From NCBI RefSeq assembly GCF_014647635.1, contig NZ_BMPO01000003.1:1-64000 (forward strand): a stretch of DNA of 64,000 nucleotides. The letters run 5' to 3'. The position numbers and the translations under genes were made by a program. Below the pieces are notes generated by a model. It was not told where the DNA came from. It saw only the letters and a program-made list of their open reading frames with translations, and searched no databases. The DNA is from Pseudomonas matsuisoli. Its GTDB lineage: Bacteria; Pseudomonadota; Gammaproteobacteria; Pseudomonadales; Pseudomonadaceae. Positions 1 through 8,513 of the stretch are shown piece by piece (the stretch's first letter is position 1; each line of letters begins with the position of its first letter).

Positions 1-17
1 CCCTGCCAGCGCCGCGC

Positions 18-45
18 ATTCTACTCGAATCCGCCTTCCGTGCAA
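18..45 (-). promoter_or_regulatory. Strong rRNA/tRNA-type promoter reading off the left edge
   Basis: Read on the minus strand there is a -35 TTGCAC, a 16-base spacer and a -10 TAGAAT, followed by a GC-only discriminator (GCGCGGCGC). An A/T-rich stretch at about 46–66 lies just upstream of the -35, where an UP element would be. These are the hallmarks of stringently controlled rRNA or tRNA promoters. The transcribed gene lies outside the window, so its identity is inferred. Confidence 0.6.
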
Positions 46-115
46 CCTTTAATTTAAACCTAAACCCTTGATCTACAAGGCTTTTCAGGTTCAGGCTGCG
101 CCGGAAGTGGTGCGC

Positions 116-143
116 ATTATAGGCCCCCAAATCAGGCCGTCAA
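116..143 (-). promoter_or_regulatory. Second, upstream stable-RNA-type promoter
   Basis: The minus strand shows TTGACG, a 16-base spacer and TATAAT, followed by the discriminator GCGCAC. It lies about 100 bases upstream of the promoter at 18–45 in the same direction, giving the tandem arrangement common before rRNA operons. Confidence 0.6.
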
Positions 144-251
144 TAGGGAAATCCCAACTTTCTTTAATTCGTGTCTCCGCGACGACAGCAATGACGTAAA
201 CACGGCGGTTTGGTAACGGACCAATCGGTTGAAGGCACGTATCTATAAACG

Positions 252-276
252 AAAAAGGCGCACCGTGTGGTGCGCC
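252..276 (-). terminator. Rho-independent terminator of the amino-acid permease
   Basis: The stem GGCGCACC/GGTGCGCC (257–264 with 269–276, loop GTGT) is followed on the minus strand by five T residues. It lies about 20 bases after the permease stop codon. Confidence 0.85.
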
Positions 277-295
277 CTCTATTCGCAGAGATAGT

Positions 296-1708
296 TTAGC
301 GGACCGGTCGCCTCGCGGCGCGCTTATGGACGACAACCCCCGCGACAACCACGAATGCCGCAGCAATACCGGTTGAGATCACCAGTACGCGATACTCTTC
401 GACGAATGCCATGGTCACCAAGCTGCCAACGATGAATGCGATCACCAAGTAGGTAAGCCAAGGGAACAGCCACATCTTCAACCGAATGTCCGCACCTTCC
501 GCTTCAAGTTTGCGACGCATTCTGAGCTGCGAAAACGCGATAACGAGATAAACCAGCAGTGCAATCATGCCGGTGGTGTTCATGAGTGTGTCTAGTACGT
601 CTTTCGGCCGAAGCGTTTCGCTGAAATTGATAAGGGCGCAAATGATCGCAACCGCGCAGGAGCCGATGATTGCGTAAACCGGTACACCCGTGCCTGTACG
701 GGTGATCTTAAAGAAGGATGGCGCATCGCCGCGTGTGGACAGCGAGAACAACATACGCGACGCGGTGTAATGAGCAGAGATCATGCAGCTGCTAACCGAC
801 GTCAAGACCACGAAGTTCATCACCCACTCAGCACCGGGTATACCTAGCAATTCAAGCGTACGGCGGTAGGACCCATAGCCCGACTGCGCCATCAGCGGAT
901 CATTCCACGGTACCAAGCAGACGATCAGGAAGATCGAGCCGATGTAGAACAAGCAGACACGCCAAACGACAGAATTGGTCGCTTTCACGATTTGGGTTGA
1001 AGGATCCTTCGCTTCAGAAGCGGCGATTGTCACGATCTCCGCGCCGAGAAACGCGAACATCACTCCAAGGATGGCAACCACTACCGACTCAAAGCCGTTG
1101 GGCATGAAGCCTTGCGCGGTCAAATTACCGAATCCACTCACCTCGCCGGTCGGCCAAAGATTGAGAACGGCCATGCTGCAGACAACCAAGAAGCAGATGA
1201 TCGCCACCACCTTTATTAGCGCAAACCAAAACTCGAACTCGCCATAGTGTTTGACGTTGAAGAAGTTGATGCTGATCAAAACGAACGTTGTCGCCAATAC
1301 GAAGACATTGACGCTGACCTCGGGAAACCACCCGTTCAGAATCGTGCCTGCGACATACGCTTCCCAGGCCATCAGAATGACCCAGAACCACCAGTACAAC
1401 CATCCGATCGTGAACCCTGCCCACCTTCCTACGGCGCGTTCAGCATAGGTAGAAAATGAGCCGGTGTCCGGCGAGGACGTTGCCATCTCACCCAGCATGC
1501 GCATGATCAATATGACAAGAATGCCGCCTGCGAGATAGGCCAACACCGCCGCTGGCCCCGCACTATGGATCACGCTACCGGAACCGACGAACAACGCGCC
1601 ACCAATCACGCCGGCGATCGACATCATGGTGAGGTGCCGGGACTTCAATGACGCACTGAGCTGACTCTCGTGCGTCTGTTTCGCCTTATCGGCTGCTACC
1701 GTTTCCAT
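296..1708 (-). CDS. Amino-acid permease, GABA permease-like (AAT family)
   Basis: A 470-residue integral membrane protein that fits the amino acid–polyamine–organocation (APC) superfamily, amino-acid transporter branch, close in character to GabP. It should import an amino acid (possibly GABA or a related compound) across the inner membrane with protons. About twelve hydrophobic segments are visible. The first, after a 26-residue polar N-terminus, carries the glycine-rich unwound helix typical of APC carriers (GALFVGSGS). The motif GAEIVTIAASEAKDP, around residues 220–235, matches the conserved helix-6/loop region. The ATG is preceded by AGAGG. It is monocistronic, with its own terminator. 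The substrate cannot be read from the sequence. Confidence 0.85.
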   Translation of the reverse strand: METVAADKAKQTHESQLSASLKSRHLTMMSIAGVIGGALFVGSGSVIHSAGPAAVLAYLAGGILVILIMRMLGEMATSSPDTGSFSTYAERAVGRWAGFTIGWLYWWFWVILMAWEAYVAGTILNGWFPEVSVNVFVLATTFVLISINFFNVKHYGEFEFWFALIKVVAIICFLVVCSMAVLNLWPTGEVSGFGNLTAQGFMPNGFESVVVAILGVMFAFLGAEIVTIAASEAKDPSTQIVKATNSVVWRVCLFYIGSIFLIVCLVPWNDPLMAQSGYGSYRRTLELLGIPGAEWVMNFVVLTSVSSCMISAHYTASRMLFSLSTRGDAPSFFKITRTGTGVPVYAIIGSCAVAIICALINFSETLRPKDVLDTLMNTTGMIALLVYLVIAFSQLRMRRKLEAEGADIRLKMWLFPWLTYLVIAFIVGSLVTMAFVEEYRVLVISTGIAAAFVVVAGVVVHKRAARRPVR

Positions 1709-2354
1709 GAAGAGAACTACCTCTTATTAATAGTGCTGAACAGCAAGAACGTTGCCCCTATGAGCAACAGCAATAGCAACACGCCTGCACGGGGCAACCA
1801 GCTGAGGGCTCCCTCACAAACGTGTATCGGAATCGGCGACCACCAGACCTACCCTGATCGAAGAGTTAGTGCCTAACGCCGCCTTGATGACACGAACGAG
1901 TTGCAGCATCGATACCTAGCGGTGCCCGTTCGAATGTTTGATTTACTCCACACAACCTTGAGCCCAAGCTTTGCGAGTCCTTTCGATGATCGACTCAAGG
2001 AGCCCCTACGGGCATTGGTTAGCCGGAAAAACGCCTGAATCATTTGCTACAGCGTCATCGCATTGCCTCGCGAAACTGTTCACAAAATTCAACGGGCCGG
2101 CATGTTAGCCGAAAAATATGTTTTGGGAAGTGTCCGGGTGGAGCAGCAACTGGGCGCGCATGGATACCCGGTTTCCAGAAGGCGAGACTCAACCTGATCC
2201 ATTTAATCCGGCAGACATTGCATCGACCGGAGACAGCTATCATTCAGATAAGCAAACGTTTTGCAGGCTTATCCTTTCAAATTCACCAGTGAAAAAGCCC
2301 ACCACATAGAAAAGGGCGAACCCGTCGCCCTCGAAGGTGATGGAAAAAAGCCCC
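1709..2354. other. Gene-poor stretch, no recognisable gene
   Basis: About 650 bases between the permease start and two tiny genes. Short open frames exist on both strands but none combines a Shine-Dalgarno site, plausible composition and family resemblance. The first ~100 bases hold the permease leader. The only clear element is the terminator at 2309–2330. Confidence 0.5.
2309..2330 (-). terminator. Terminator after the two small genes
   Basis: On the minus strand GGGCGA–CGGGT–TCGCCC forms a 6-bp G/C-rich stem followed by TTTTCT. It ends about 25 bases after the stop of the 48-residue gene and closes a small minus-strand operon. Confidence 0.7.
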
Positions 2355-2501
2355 TTACTCGAGCGAGTCGACGCCTTCACCGGTATCGTCCTGCTGCGGC
2401 TCGCTATCCGGCTTTGCAGGCGAATGTCCCCAATCGTGCGTCTGGTCATCGTCAGCAAGATCAGCCTCGCCCGGCGTCTTACTCATCTGGTATTGGCTCA
2501 T
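2355..2501 (-). CDS. Small acidic hypothetical protein (48 residues)
   Basis: A 48-residue, strongly acidic, hydrophilic protein (starts MSQYQMSKTPGEADLADD, ends GEGVDSLE) with no hydrophobic segment or cysteine. GGAG lies about eight bases before the ATG. It follows the 39-residue gene by 55 bases on the same strand and is followed by a good hairpin terminator, which supports its being expressed. Function is unknown. Its composition (Asp, Glu, Gln, Pro; disordered) resembles the small stress-induced proteins found in pseudomonads, but that is only an impression. Confidence 0.5.
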   Translation of the reverse strand: MSQYQMSKTPGEADLADDDQTHDWGHSPAKPDSEPQQDDTGEGVDSLE

Positions 2502-2556
2502 CGCTAATCTCCGCGTTCAATATTCATCGACCCAAGACGTCCGCACTCCAAACGAG

Positions 2557-2676
2557 CTATGCGACGCCTGGTGGAATCCCGCCTTTATTGAAATCCTTGA
2601 GCTTCTCTTTTTCCTGCTCAGTCGCGTGGGCGGGCGTTTCATCCCCGGTCTGCTTTTTCTCTTGCTTGTCGCTCAT
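2557..2676 (-). CDS. Small charged hypothetical protein (39 residues)
   Basis: A 39-residue protein (MSDKQEKKQTGDE… ending GGIPPGVA) rich in Lys, Glu and Gln, with a C-terminal Gly/Pro tail. The Shine-Dalgarno AGGAGGG lies about seven bases before the ATG, one of the strongest in the window. It is the first gene of a two-gene unit with the 48-residue protein. No domain is recognised. It may be a stress or starvation protein, but this is inference from size and composition. Confidence 0.55.
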   Translation of the reverse strand: MSDKQEKKQTGDETPAHATEQEKEKLKDFNKGGIPPGVA

Positions 2677-3088
2677 CGCTATTCCCTCCTGCACTTAGCA
2701 CTTTTGGCAATCCGCCAACGCCTCGGGTTCAATCATCGAAGGGCTGCTCAGTACGCGGCGCTATAGATATAGGAAGCCAGCAACACGAAGAAGCACCGTT
2801 CCGTCCGAGCGGGCCAAAGACCGGGATAGAAATGGAGCGTTATCGCAAACGCTGCCACTAACAGCACGAACGACTCGCCGGCTTAAGTCTAGAAAATCAC
2901 TCAGCCCAGCAACTCGTCGGTTGCCCTCGCCAGCTAAACCGCGAATTGCAGCAAGCCACGGAGATCAGGGGCCCTCAGAGCCAAAGGATCCAAGTCGTCG
3001 ATCAAAAAGCGTTATCCAGCGCGTCAGTATCAATACGCCATGTATTGAATGCCGGGAAATATCAATCATTGAACGGTCACTGCGGCTT
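2677..3088. other. Intergenic stretch with a weak membrane-protein-like frame
   Basis: About 410 bases. The minus strand from ~2877 to 2748 encodes roughly 43 residues of membrane-like sequence (…FVLLVAAFAITLHF…) ending in TGA at 2748–2750, but an in-frame stop lies directly upstream, only GTG/TTG could start it, and no ribosome site is seen. It may be the 3' remnant of a small membrane-protein gene. The plus strand has an open frame running into the nitroreductase gene from 2921, but its first 56 codons look non-coding. Confidence 0.35.
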
Positions 3089-4195
3089 ATGAAAACGTTT
3101 AAGGAATCGCTCAAGAAAATCTTGTCGCCCAGCGGTATCGAAACCCTCAAACAATGGCGCAAAGCGCTCGCCATTGGCTGGATCAGAGTGCTGTCGAAGT
3201 CCACGCTCTTGCGTCGTTGCCACTACATGTTTTTCTCCACGGCGTTCGATCACGAAGCAAAAGCAGTCGTAGTCGGTCATTTGCATCACGAGGAAAACCA
3301 ATCCGGCTGCGAGCCGGTGAACTACTTCCTACGCCGCGCGATACACCGGATCGAAAAGGGCCTAATCATGCAGCCCCGTCGGGACGTTTTCGCCTTGGAC
3401 TATATCGGCGACACCGTCGAAGCCTATGCCGCATCGCTCGATGGCAAAGTCGACCGCGATGAAGTGAGCTGGGCACATGACGTACTCGCTGCCTATTTCT
3501 CCATCGTCGGTAATCACCCAACCATAAGGGCCGCACGCGAAAGGTTCGTCCATCTAAATCGTCCCGCCGGAAGCCTGCATACTCTGCGCGTGCCAGATAC
3601 CGAGCGTGTACCGTTCTTGGCCGATGCCAGCCTTACCAGTGTGGATTACACGTCCATGCGGCAACTGGCGATGAAACGACGCTCGGTACGCTGGTATCAG
3701 AACAGGCCGGTCCCCCGGGACGTCATCGATAAAGCGATGGAAGTGGCATTGCAGTCACCGAGTGCCTGTAACCGCCAGCCCTACCGCTTCCTGATCTTCG
3801 ATGATGCGCCGTCCGTAGCGAAGGCAGCGCGGTTGCCATTGGGCGTCGCGGGGTTCGACCATAACTTCCCCGCCATCATTGCCGTCGTGGGACGTTTGCG
3901 CGCCTATCCCCACGTCCGCGATCGCCACGTCATTTACATCGATGGCGCGTTGGCAGCGATGTCGTTCATGTTCGCACTCGAAACCCAAGGCGTATCCTCC
4001 TGCTCGATCAATTGGCCCGACATCCCGGAGCGCGAACGAACCGCTGCCGCGCTGCTCGACCTTGCCCCGGATGAACGCATCGTCATGTTCATTTCGCTTG
4101 GCTACGCCGCCAGCAATGGTCTGGTGCCCTATTCACAAAAGCTTTCACTGGAGGAAGCACGCCGCTACGGCACATTGGGCACCGCGCCTCAATGA
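3089..4195 (+). CDS. Nitroreductase-fold protein of a polysaccharide cluster
   Basis: About 368 residues from the chosen ATG (MKTFKESLKKIL); an in-frame upstream start at 2921 would add 56 low-quality residues. The C-terminal half (from about residue 145) is an FMN-dependent nitroreductase domain, with the phosphate-binding KRRSVRWYQNRPV, then QSPSACNRQPYRF, and near the end SLGYAASNGLVPYSQK. The N-terminal ~140 residues carry RRAIHRIEKGL, a motif I associate with nitroreductase-like proteins of polysaccharide loci. The stop overlaps the flippase start in ATGA, so the two are translationally coupled. Its role in glycan synthesis is not known; FMN redox chemistry is the family expectation. Confidence 0.75.
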   Translation: MKTFKESLKKILSPSGIETLKQWRKALAIGWIRVLSKSTLLRRCHYMFFSTAFDHEAKAVVVGHLHHEENQSGCEPVNYFLRRAIHRIEKGLIMQPRRDVFALDYIGDTVEAYAASLDGKVDRDEVSWAHDVLAAYFSIVGNHPTIRAARERFVHLNRPAGSLHTLRVPDTERVPFLADASLTSVDYTSMRQLAMKRRSVRWYQNRPVPRDVIDKAMEVALQSPSACNRQPYRFLIFDDAPSVAKAARLPLGVAGFDHNFPAIIAVVGRLRAYPHVRDRHVIYIDGALAAMSFMFALETQGVSSCSINWPDIPERERTAAALLDLAPDERIVMFISLGYAASNGLVPYSQKLSLEEARRYGTLGTAPQ

Positions 4196-5508
4196 AGACA
4201 TCGCAACTCAGCGAAGGCATGAGGTATCTCCTCAATTCCGGCTGGATGTTGGGCGAGAAGTGCCTGATGCTTGCGATCGGCCTGGCGACCACCGTCGTAC
4301 TTGCGCGCTATCTGGGCCCTGAAGATTTCGGCTATCTGAACTACGCGCTAGCGTTGCTAGGCCTCTTGAACATCGTGGTTCACCTTGGTTTGAGCGGGCT
4401 TGTCGTCAAGGAACTGCGCAGCGACCCAGGCAACGAAGACCAGATCCTGTCGACAGTATTCATGATCAAGGTGAGCTGCTCGGTGGTCGCGTTCATCGTC
4501 ATGATGAGCACCTACTTGATCGGCAACGACCAAAATTTCTGGGTATTGCTCTTCACCGCCCTTGCCCTGTTCTTCACGCCCTTCGAGATGCTGATCGACT
4601 GGTTTCAAGCGCGCGTGCAAGCCAAGTATGCAGCCGTTGCAGGTGTCGTCGGGCAGCTTGGTGGCAACGGGCTGAAGATGATCCTGGCTGTTGCCGGAGC
4701 AGGGCTCGTCTACATCGCGTTGGCCCACGTCGTGGTCGTCATCGCAACCTCCGCCCTTCTGGTCTGCTACGCGATCAAGCTCAAACGCACCTATCGCTTC
4801 GATTTCTCCTGGGCGCTGGCCACATCACTAATAAAGAAGAGCCTGCTCATCTTTCTCGGATCGCTTTCCGCAGTGATCTACCTGAAGGTCGACCAGATCA
4901 TGCTGCAGTACATGCTAGGTGAATATGCCGTAGGTGTTTACTCCGCTGCGTCTCGGTTGTCCGAAGCCTGGTATCTGATCCCGACGATTCTGATGGCCTC
5001 GGTCTTCCCCAAGATGATCGACCTGAGCAAAAGCGATACCGAGGCCTATCACCGTTTCATGCAAATGGCGCTGGACGTGCTGTTTCTTGCCGCCTTCACC
5101 TTAGCCCTTGCCGTTTTTCTCCTGTCGGACTCGATCGTTCTTCTGCTCTACGGCGAACGCTACCGAGACGCCGGGGCCGTGCTGTCGATTCACATATTCG
5201 CCGCGACGTTCGTGTTCATGCGTGCCCTCTTCAGCAAGTGGATCATCATCGAGGAGGCGTTCGTCTTTTCCCTGGTGACCCAGGGGCTCGGTGCCTTGAG
5301 CAACGTCGTGCTGAATTACTTCCTTATCCGCAGCCACGGCGTCGTCGGCTCGGCCTGGGCGACGCTGATTTCCTACGGCATTGCCGGCTACCTAAGTCTG
5401 CTGCTGTCGCGGCGCACGCGACCGCTATTCGTGATGATGACCAGAAGTATCTTGCTGCACGCGTTCATCAGTGTGCCCCCGTTCATTCGTGAATCAAGGA
5501 GAGCGTGA
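4192..5508 (+). CDS. Polysaccharide flippase (Wzx/MOP family)
   Basis: A 438-residue protein with about twelve membrane segments, matching the MOP-superfamily exporters that flip lipid-linked oligosaccharides across the inner membrane. The N-terminal ARYLGPEDFGYLNYALA and the mid-protein KVDQIMLQYMLGEYAVG and YSAASRLSEAWY are characteristic of this family. It overlaps the nitroreductase gene by four bases and ends one base before the pyruvyl transferase gene, so it is the middle gene of a tight operon. No glycosyltransferase or polymerase gene is adjacent, so the lipid-linked sugar must be made from elsewhere in the genome. Confidence 0.85.
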   Translation: MKTSQLSEGMRYLLNSGWMLGEKCLMLAIGLATTVVLARYLGPEDFGYLNYALALLGLLNIVVHLGLSGLVVKELRSDPGNEDQILSTVFMIKVSCSVVAFIVMMSTYLIGNDQNFWVLLFTALALFFTPFEMLIDWFQARVQAKYAAVAGVVGQLGGNGLKMILAVAGAGLVYIALAHVVVVIATSALLVCYAIKLKRTYRFDFSWALATSLIKKSLLIFLGSLSAVIYLKVDQIMLQYMLGEYAVGVYSAASRLSEAWYLIPTILMASVFPKMIDLSKSDTEAYHRFMQMALDVLFLAAFTLALAVFLLSDSIVLLLYGERYRDAGAVLSIHIFAATFVFMRALFSKWIIIEEAFVFSLVTQGLGALSNVVLNYFLIRSHGVVGSAWATLISYGIAGYLSLLLSRRTRPLFVMMTRSILLHAFISVPPFIRESRRA

Positions 5509-5509
5509 T

Positions 5510-6655
5510 ATGTACGTCGAAGTCAGAAAAGCCGGGTTCGTCAACAAAGGCGCTGAGCTGATGCTGCACGCCGTCATCCAGCAACTGGAGCAACGTCTGC
5601 CTGACGCCAAGGTGGTCATGGAACCCGGCCGCGCCCAAAGCCCCTACCCCTACCGCAATCGCGCATCATTAGGCCTGTATCAGAAGGCTTGGTTGTGGCG
5701 CGCCGGCATTCCCTTCGGCGATCTCGCAGCATTCGTTCCCGCCGGTATTCGCGAACAATATGGAGTCGTACTGGACAAGGAAGTGAACGTCGTACTCGAT
5801 GCCGCAGGTTTCGCCTACACCGATCAGTGGGGTCCGGAACTGTCCGTCGAGCTGGCCCGATCCAGCCGGCGTTGGAGAAAGAACGGCACCAAGGCAGTAC
5901 TGCTGCCGCAGGCATTCGGCCCTTATCACGATCAGCGCAGCAAAGATGCCGTAAAAGCCTTCGTCGACAGCTGCGACCTCATCTATCCCCGCGAACAGGT
6001 CTCCTACGACTACCTCACCGAGATCACCGGCCCCCGCAATAACATCAAACTGGCACCGGATTTCACCAACCTCGTCAACGGCACACGGCCGGATTATTTC
6101 GATGCAGAACGCCACCAAGTCTGCCTGGTGCCTAACTACCGAATGCTCGACAAAACAGGAGGTGATGTCGCTCAGGGTTACGTTCCGTTCCTAGAGCGCG
6201 CGGCGAGAATGCTGGTAGAGCGCGACGCCAAACCGTTCCTGCTCATTCACGAGGGCACTGCGGACGTTGGCCTTGCGGAGCGACTGTCCAAGGCAATCGA
6301 TGGCCTACCGGTCCTGCAGGAGAACGATCCCCTTGCGGTAAAGGGAATTCTGGGCGCTTGCCGAGGCACACTCGGTAGCCGGTTTCATGGGCTGGTGAGC
6401 GCGCTTTCGCAAGGGGTGCCATCGCTCGCCACGGGCTGGAGCCACAAGTACGAAATGCTCTTCGCCGACTACGGATTTCCCGAGGGGGTGCTGAACATAA
6501 ATCTGTCGGACGAGGAACTGTCCAGCGCACTCGACTACCTGACCGAACCGACCAAGATGGCGGCGCTGTCCTCGAGTTTGCGCAGTCATTCCAACGAGTT
6601 GAAGGCCCGCTCGAAAGACATGTGGGACGACGTCTTCAGCTTGATCGAACACTGA
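5510..6655 (+). CDS. Polysaccharide pyruvyl transferase family protein
   Basis: About 381 residues. The ATG at 5510 is preceded by AAGGAGA; an upstream in-frame start would lie inside the flippase gene. It fits the family that transfers pyruvate from phosphoenolpyruvate to a sugar as a ketal. The N-terminal GFVNKGAELMLHAVIQ, the central VVLDAAGFAYTDQWG and KAVLLPQAFGPYHDQ, and the C-terminal GTLGSRFHGLVSALSQGVPS, GWSHKYEMLF all match its conserved blocks. The protein is cytoplasmic and acts on the glycan before or around flipping. It is the last gene of the three-gene operon. Confidence 0.85.
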   Translation: MYVEVRKAGFVNKGAELMLHAVIQQLEQRLPDAKVVMEPGRAQSPYPYRNRASLGLYQKAWLWRAGIPFGDLAAFVPAGIREQYGVVLDKEVNVVLDAAGFAYTDQWGPELSVELARSSRRWRKNGTKAVLLPQAFGPYHDQRSKDAVKAFVDSCDLIYPREQVSYDYLTEITGPRNNIKLAPDFTNLVNGTRPDYFDAERHQVCLVPNYRMLDKTGGDVAQGYVPFLERAARMLVERDAKPFLLIHEGTADVGLAERLSKAIDGLPVLQENDPLAVKGILGACRGTLGSRFHGLVSALSQGVPSLATGWSHKYEMLFADYGFPEGVLNINLSDEELSSALDYLTEPTKMAALSSSLRSHSNELKARSKDMWDDVFSLIEH

Positions 6656-6725
6656 TCGACGTCGTGCGAATGCCCTGCCGGTGCAGGCTCGGAGCGGTGC
6701 CGAACCCACAACGCTAACGGGTGCC

Positions 6726-7667
6726 TTAATAGTGCTCCGGCACGTACATCTCGGCCGGCACGGGCCGCCGAATATAGTCGGGGTGATAAACCCGTCGTGG
6801 CAGCACAACTTCCTCATGCACCACGCGCTGGTAGGGAATCTGGTCGAGCAGATGTTTGATGCAATTGAGTCGAGCTTTCTTCTTGTCCACCGCCTGCACG
6901 ATCCACCAAGGCGCATCCGAGATATGGGTGCGTTCCAACATGGTTTCCTTCGCCTTGGTATAAGCCTCCCAGCGACTACGCGCCTCCACATCCATCGGGC
7001 TCAATTTCCATTGCTTGAGCGGGTCCTGAATACGCGCGTGAAAACGCGCTTCCTGCTCTTGGTCGGTGATGGAAAACCAGTATTTGATTAACCGGATACC
7101 GGAGCGCACCAGCATGCGTTCGAACTCCGTCACCGAACGGAAAAACTCTTCGTATTGATCCTCGGTGCAGAACCCCATCACCCGCTCGACACCTGCGCGG
7201 TTGTACCAACTCCGGTCGAACAGCACGATTTCACCACCCGCAGGGAGGTGCGAGACGTAGCGTTGAAAGTACCACTGTGTACGTTCGCGATCGTTCGGCG
7301 CTGGCAACGCGGCGACGCGGCAAACCCGCGGATTCAAACGTTGAGTGATTCGCTTGATTACGCCACCCTTCCCCGCCGAATCACGGCCCTCGAAGATCAC
7401 GACGACCTTTTCTTTGGAGTGCTGCACCCAATCCTGCAACTTCACCAGCTCGCCTTGCAGGCGCAACAACTCACGGAAATACGTGCGGCGGCCGATCTCG
7501 CCTTCCCTCGCAACATCATCGATACCCAGTGCTTCGAACATGCTGTCCGAACCCAGGCGGCCGTCATCGATCTCCTGCTCAAGCTCCTCGTCGTAGCTGT
7601 CGATCAAATCCTGACCAATGCTGCGCAGTATCTGTTCATGGCGGTCGAAATCGAAGTTGTTGTCCAT
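6726..7667 (-). CDS. ppk2: Polyphosphate kinase 2
   Basis: A 313-residue PPK2-family enzyme that uses inorganic polyphosphate to phosphorylate nucleoside diphosphates or monophosphates. Walker A is FEGRDSAGKGG (residues 92–102) and Walker B is FDRSWYNRAGVERVMGFC (around 150). RTQWYFQRYV and the C-terminal SDAPWWIVQAVDKKKAR are further family blocks. Length fits a one-domain class I enzyme with a short acidic N-terminal extension. CGGAG precedes the ATG. It stands alone, convergent with the pyruvyl transferase gene. ADP versus GDP preference cannot be read from the sequence. Confidence 0.92.
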   Translation of the reverse strand: MDNNFDFDRHEQILRSIGQDLIDSYDEELEQEIDDGRLGSDSMFEALGIDDVAREGEIGRRTYFRELLRLQGELVKLQDWVQHSKEKVVVIFEGRDSAGKGGVIKRITQRLNPRVCRVAALPAPNDRERTQWYFQRYVSHLPAGGEIVLFDRSWYNRAGVERVMGFCTEDQYEEFFRSVTEFERMLVRSGIRLIKYWFSITDQEQEARFHARIQDPLKQWKLSPMDVEARSRWEAYTKAKETMLERTHISDAPWWIVQAVDKKKARLNCIKHLLDQIPYQRVVHEEVVLPRRVYHPDYIRRPVPAEMYVPEHY

Positions 7668-7766
7668 GCGTCAGGCTCCGGTAAAAGCTTTACGCTACGT
7701 AAGCCACGTGTACGCGAGATGACAGTCATGATCATCTGTTGCCAGCAAGACCGCGTAGCGTAGGTA

Positions 7767-8513
7767 TCAGCCTTCCGCCGCGGCTCTCAGCGTGCGTTCC
7801 ATATCCGGATTGTTCGTACCTACCAAGGCATAGTTGTAGCCCTGCCCGGACCAATAACGGGCCATCAGCTCACCCTCGCGGCGTTCGCCGGGGCGGAGCA
7901 TGTAGTCTTCCCGACCCGGCGGGCGAATGTAGAACGTGATCGAGCGCCCTTGAGCATCTCGGTAAACGACCATCGCGGCCGGCCCCTCGCCGGTGGACAT
8001 GAGCCGTCCCGATACCGCAGTGAAGCCCGCTCGCTGCAGATCAGGCATCGAGGCTGCGTCAGCAAAGTGCGCACCGAGCCAAGTCTGCAGCTCGCCAGGC
8101 CGTTCTTGCACCATGTCTGGCCGCAAGCTGCCTTCCATGACGAGCATCCGGTACGCCTGTAGCGCGTCGCTCATGGGTAGGTCCGAGACGGCTAAATGCT
8201 GCCCGCGCAGTTGCCAGCCGCCCAATCCGCCCATGCCGAGACTCACGATTAGACTTGCCGCCACCGCCAATCGGCGAGCACGCTGCTGCCGTGACCGTTG
8301 ACGGATGCGGGCGGGGTCGAGTTCAGCGTTAGGTCGAAGCTCATCAGTCGCGAACGCCGACCTTAGCGCGCGAGCGTCACGTTGCCACGCCGCAACCCTT
8401 GCAGCGAGCACTGGGTCGGCGGCCAAAGCGGCCTCGACCCTTACCCGAGCGTCAGCGTCGAGATGGCCATCGATATACGCATGTAGCTCGTGTTCGCTAG
8501 GCGATTTGTTCAT
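7767..8513 (-). CDS. Transmembrane anti-sigma factor
   Basis: A 248-residue protein with an N-terminal cytoplasmic sigma-binding region (HELHAYIDGHLDADAR, residues 8–23), one membrane helix at about 82–100, and a periplasmic C-terminal domain of about 145 residues. The zinc ligand set HxxxCxxC of ZAS anti-sigma factors is absent. The start overlaps the sigma-factor stop by four bases, so sigma and anti-sigma are co-translated, as usual for ECF pairs. It is expected to hold the sigma factor inactive at the membrane until oxidative stress; that signal is inferred from the catalase-like gene next door. Confidence 0.85.
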   Translation of the reverse strand: MNKSPSEHELHAYIDGHLDADARVRVEAALAADPVLAARVAAWQRDARALRSAFATDELRPNAELDPARIRQRSRQQRARRLAVAASLIVSLGMGGLGGWQLRGQHLAVSDLPMSDALQAYRMLVMEGSLRPDMVQERPGELQTWLGAHFADAASMPDLQRAGFTAVSGRLMSTGEGPAAMVVYRDAQGRSITFYIRPPGREDYMLRPGERREGELMARYWSGQGYNYALVGTNNPDMERTLRAAAEG

